Shown here piece after piece: positions 62,871 to 64,000 of a DNA stretch of 64,000 nucleotides. This DNA is from Leptospiraceae bacterium. GTDB taxonomy: Bacteria > Spirochaetota > Leptospiria > Leptospirales > Leptospiraceae. Position numbers and translations under genes: made by a program. The notes beneath the pieces are model-generated. The model did not search any database and was not told the DNA's origin. It saw nothing but the letters and a program-made list of their open reading frames with translations. Each line of letters starts with the position of its first letter. Within the stretch, counting starts at the first letter, position 1. The DNA is taken from positions 1-64,000 of the forward strand of contig JADJSX010000024.1 in assembly GCA_016711485.1 (NCBI GenBank). Direction: 5' to 3'.

Positions 62871-63377
62871 ATGAATAAATTAGTTTTTGTATCTATCATG
62901 ATTTTTGTCGCAGCACTTAGCCGACTGATTCCACATCCAGGAAACTTTACTCCTGTTATGGCGATTGCAATTTTCGCTGGAGCAAGCATTCTTTCTAAAA
63001 GAGAATCTCTTATAATTCCTCTTATTGCAATGTTAATAAGCGATGTTATTATCGGATTTCACTCTCTCATGTTAGTGGTTTATGGCTGTATGGCTCTATT
63101 TACATTTTTTGGATGGAATTTACAAAAGAACAACACTCTGCCTAGGACTCTAGGATTTGGTTTGTTTGGTGCCGTATTCTTTTTTGTCGTAACAAACTTT
63201 GCCGTTTGGATAAGTTCTGGAATGTATACGAAAGACATATCGGGGTTAATTGAATGTTATGTGCTTGCAATTCCATTTTTCCATAATACAGTTTTATCTA
63301 CTCTTATTTATGGATTCATTTTATTTGGTGGAACTAAGCTTTTTGAAAAATATGAATTAGTGAAAGTAAAAGCATAA
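62871..63377 (+). CDS. DUF6580 integral membrane protein
   Basis: A 168-aa membrane protein of about five segments with the pattern of the DUF6580 family: FVAALSRLIPHPGNFTPVMAIAIFAGA near the start, SLIIPLIAMLISDVIIGFH near 45, and ISGLIECYVLAIPFFHNTVLS near 120. The family resembles the S components of energy-coupling vitamin transporters in shape, but this is a guess. Upstream, TTGACA at 62824 may be part of its promoter. Confidence 0.75.
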   Translation: MNKLVFVSIMIFVAALSRLIPHPGNFTPVMAIAIFAGASILSKRESLIIPLIAMLISDVIIGFHSLMLVVYGCMALFTFFGWNLQKNNTLPRTLGFGLFGAVFFFVVTNFAVWISSGMYTKDISGLIECYVLAIPFFHNTVLSTLIYGFILFGGTKLFEKYELVKVKA

Positions 63378-63438
63378 TACATATATTTCAATATGTGATT
63401 AATTCCAATTCGCATAGGGACTTTGATCCAACGTAAAC

Positions 63439-63468
63439 TCCCTTGGAAAATTTTTAACATCCAAGGGA
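63439..63468. terminator. Hairpin between convergent genes
   Basis: TCCCTTGG (63439-63446) pairs perfectly with CCAAGGGA (63461-63468) around a 14-nt loop, in the gap between the DUF6580 gene and the cyclase. It could end transcription from both sides; the T-run is weak. Confidence 0.5.
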
Positions 63469-63498
63469 ATTGAATTTGTTATCCTAAAAATATTATTG

Positions 63499-64000
63499 CT
63501 ATAAATTCCTATAAATCAAATTAAACTTATCGTTCGGAACTCTTCCATTCCCTTCTACGGATAATTCCGATTTGATTCCATTAACAAAATACATTTTCAC
63601 ATTTCCTTTATTTTTTGCATTTACTTCCCCACGGTATTCGCATTCAAAAAAGTCTTTTATTAATTCGTATGTTTGCTCAGAAATATTTACTCTCGAAACA
63701 TCTCCTGATGATTCCATCCTGCTCGCAACATTGACAGTATCCCCCCAAATATCATAAGCAAATTTTGTTTTGCCAATAACACCACCAACTACTGGTCCAG
63801 AATGAACACCTATTCGGAGTTCCCAATACGGAATTCCCATTGTCACTTTTATTTCTTTCATTTGTTTCATAAATTCCAAAATTTCAAGTGCAACTAAACA
63901 AGCGTCGATTGCATGAGTTGAATTTTGAATAGGAATTCCGCCGACGCACATGTAGGAATCACCAATGGTTTTCAGTTTTTCTAGATTGTATCTTTTTACA
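63499..64000 (-). CDS. Adenylate/guanylate cyclase, C-terminal part (cut by window end)
   Basis: The end of a class III nucleotide cyclase; the reading frame continues past 64000. Visible catalytic-domain motifs are TIGDSYMCVGGIP (metal-binding Asp), LRIGVHSGPVVGGVIG and YDIWGDTVNVASRMES, with the conserved Asn-x3-Arg. The C-terminus (FFECEYRGEVNAKNKGNVKMYFVNG) is typical of the family. The N-terminal sensor part lies outside the window. It would make cAMP or cGMP. Confidence 0.9.
   Translation of the reverse strand, partial: VKRYNLEKLKTIGDSYMCVGGIPIQNSTHAIDACLVALEILEFMKQMKEIKVTMGIPYWELRIGVHSGPVVGGVIGKTKFAYDIWGDTVNVASRMESSGDVSRVNISEQTYELIKDFFECEYRGEVNAKNKGNVKMYFVNGIKSELSVEGNGRVPNDKFNLIYRNL

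Overview
The window is low-GC DNA from a spirochaete of the family Leptospiraceae, close to Leptospira. The main evidence is a LipL21-type outer-membrane lipoprotein, a DUF1564 protein (a family I know mainly from Leptospira), many exported proteins with short spirochaete-style lipoboxes, a flbD-motA-motB-fliL flagellar block, Kdo synthesis (kdsB), and a carD gene followed by a YacL-like PIN-TRAM gene. No rRNA, tRNA or CRISPR array is visible.

Layout. Positions 1-2250 are gene-poor, with strong inverted repeats at 80-245 and the frameshifted remains of an unrecognised gene at about 530-1015. A tyrosine recombinase with an IntI-like C-terminus, a Phd/PIN toxin-antitoxin pair and a DUF1564 gene follow (2.3-4.7 kb). 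carD and the PIN-TRAM gene (4.8-6.5 kb) start from a promoter carrying a perfect palindrome, and carD appears to use an ATT start codon. A metal-efflux operon (6.7-14.6 kb) holds a small Cys/His-rich exported protein, czcC, czcB and czcA, and ends in a PAS-PAS-GAF membrane sensor with no output domain. On the minus strand from 14.6 to 22 kb are an HD-GYP response regulator and a tight series: TPR lipoprotein, diheme peroxidase, RsbQ-like hydrolase, hybrid histidine kinase. A second TPR gene lies upstream of that series.

From 22 to 31 kb there is an RlpA-SPOR lipoprotein, a DKNYY protein, a SpoIIE/PP2C phosphatase sensor, and a large TonB-dependent receptor paired with a beta-helix-like lipoprotein, closed by a textbook terminator. 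From 31.6 to 36 kb are aroA, lipL21, cysE, a second PIN toxin-antitoxin pair, a 49-codon gene and a DUF971 gene. A 1515-bp IS3-family element (36217-37731) with terminal inverted repeats and a 4-bp target duplication sits against a dispersed repeat. pyrC, small exported proteins, a glycosyltransferase, a large YD-repeat-like protein and a DUF2779 nuclease follow, to 46.3 kb.

The last part holds a glycosyltransferase, the flagellar motor operon, kdsB, a DUF922-DUF4189 fusion, pirin, tag, a three-gene GMC oxidoreductase cluster, an SH3 protein, mtnP, a degenerate receiver protein, a paraoxonase-like lipoprotein, mazG, a DUF6580 membrane protein and a truncated adenylate cyclase.

The most novel structure is a dispersed repeat present three times (20822-21015, 37733-37895, 59192-59473). 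Its ends are conserved inverted motifs (TAACT-N4-TTACGC and GCGTAA-N4-AGTTA), its right half is conserved, and its left half is a variable hairpin-rich core. All three copies have the same orientation relative to neighbouring minus-strand genes. The peroxidase-RsbQ-kinase series, the outputless sensor in the efflux operon and the ATT-start carD are the next most interesting observations.
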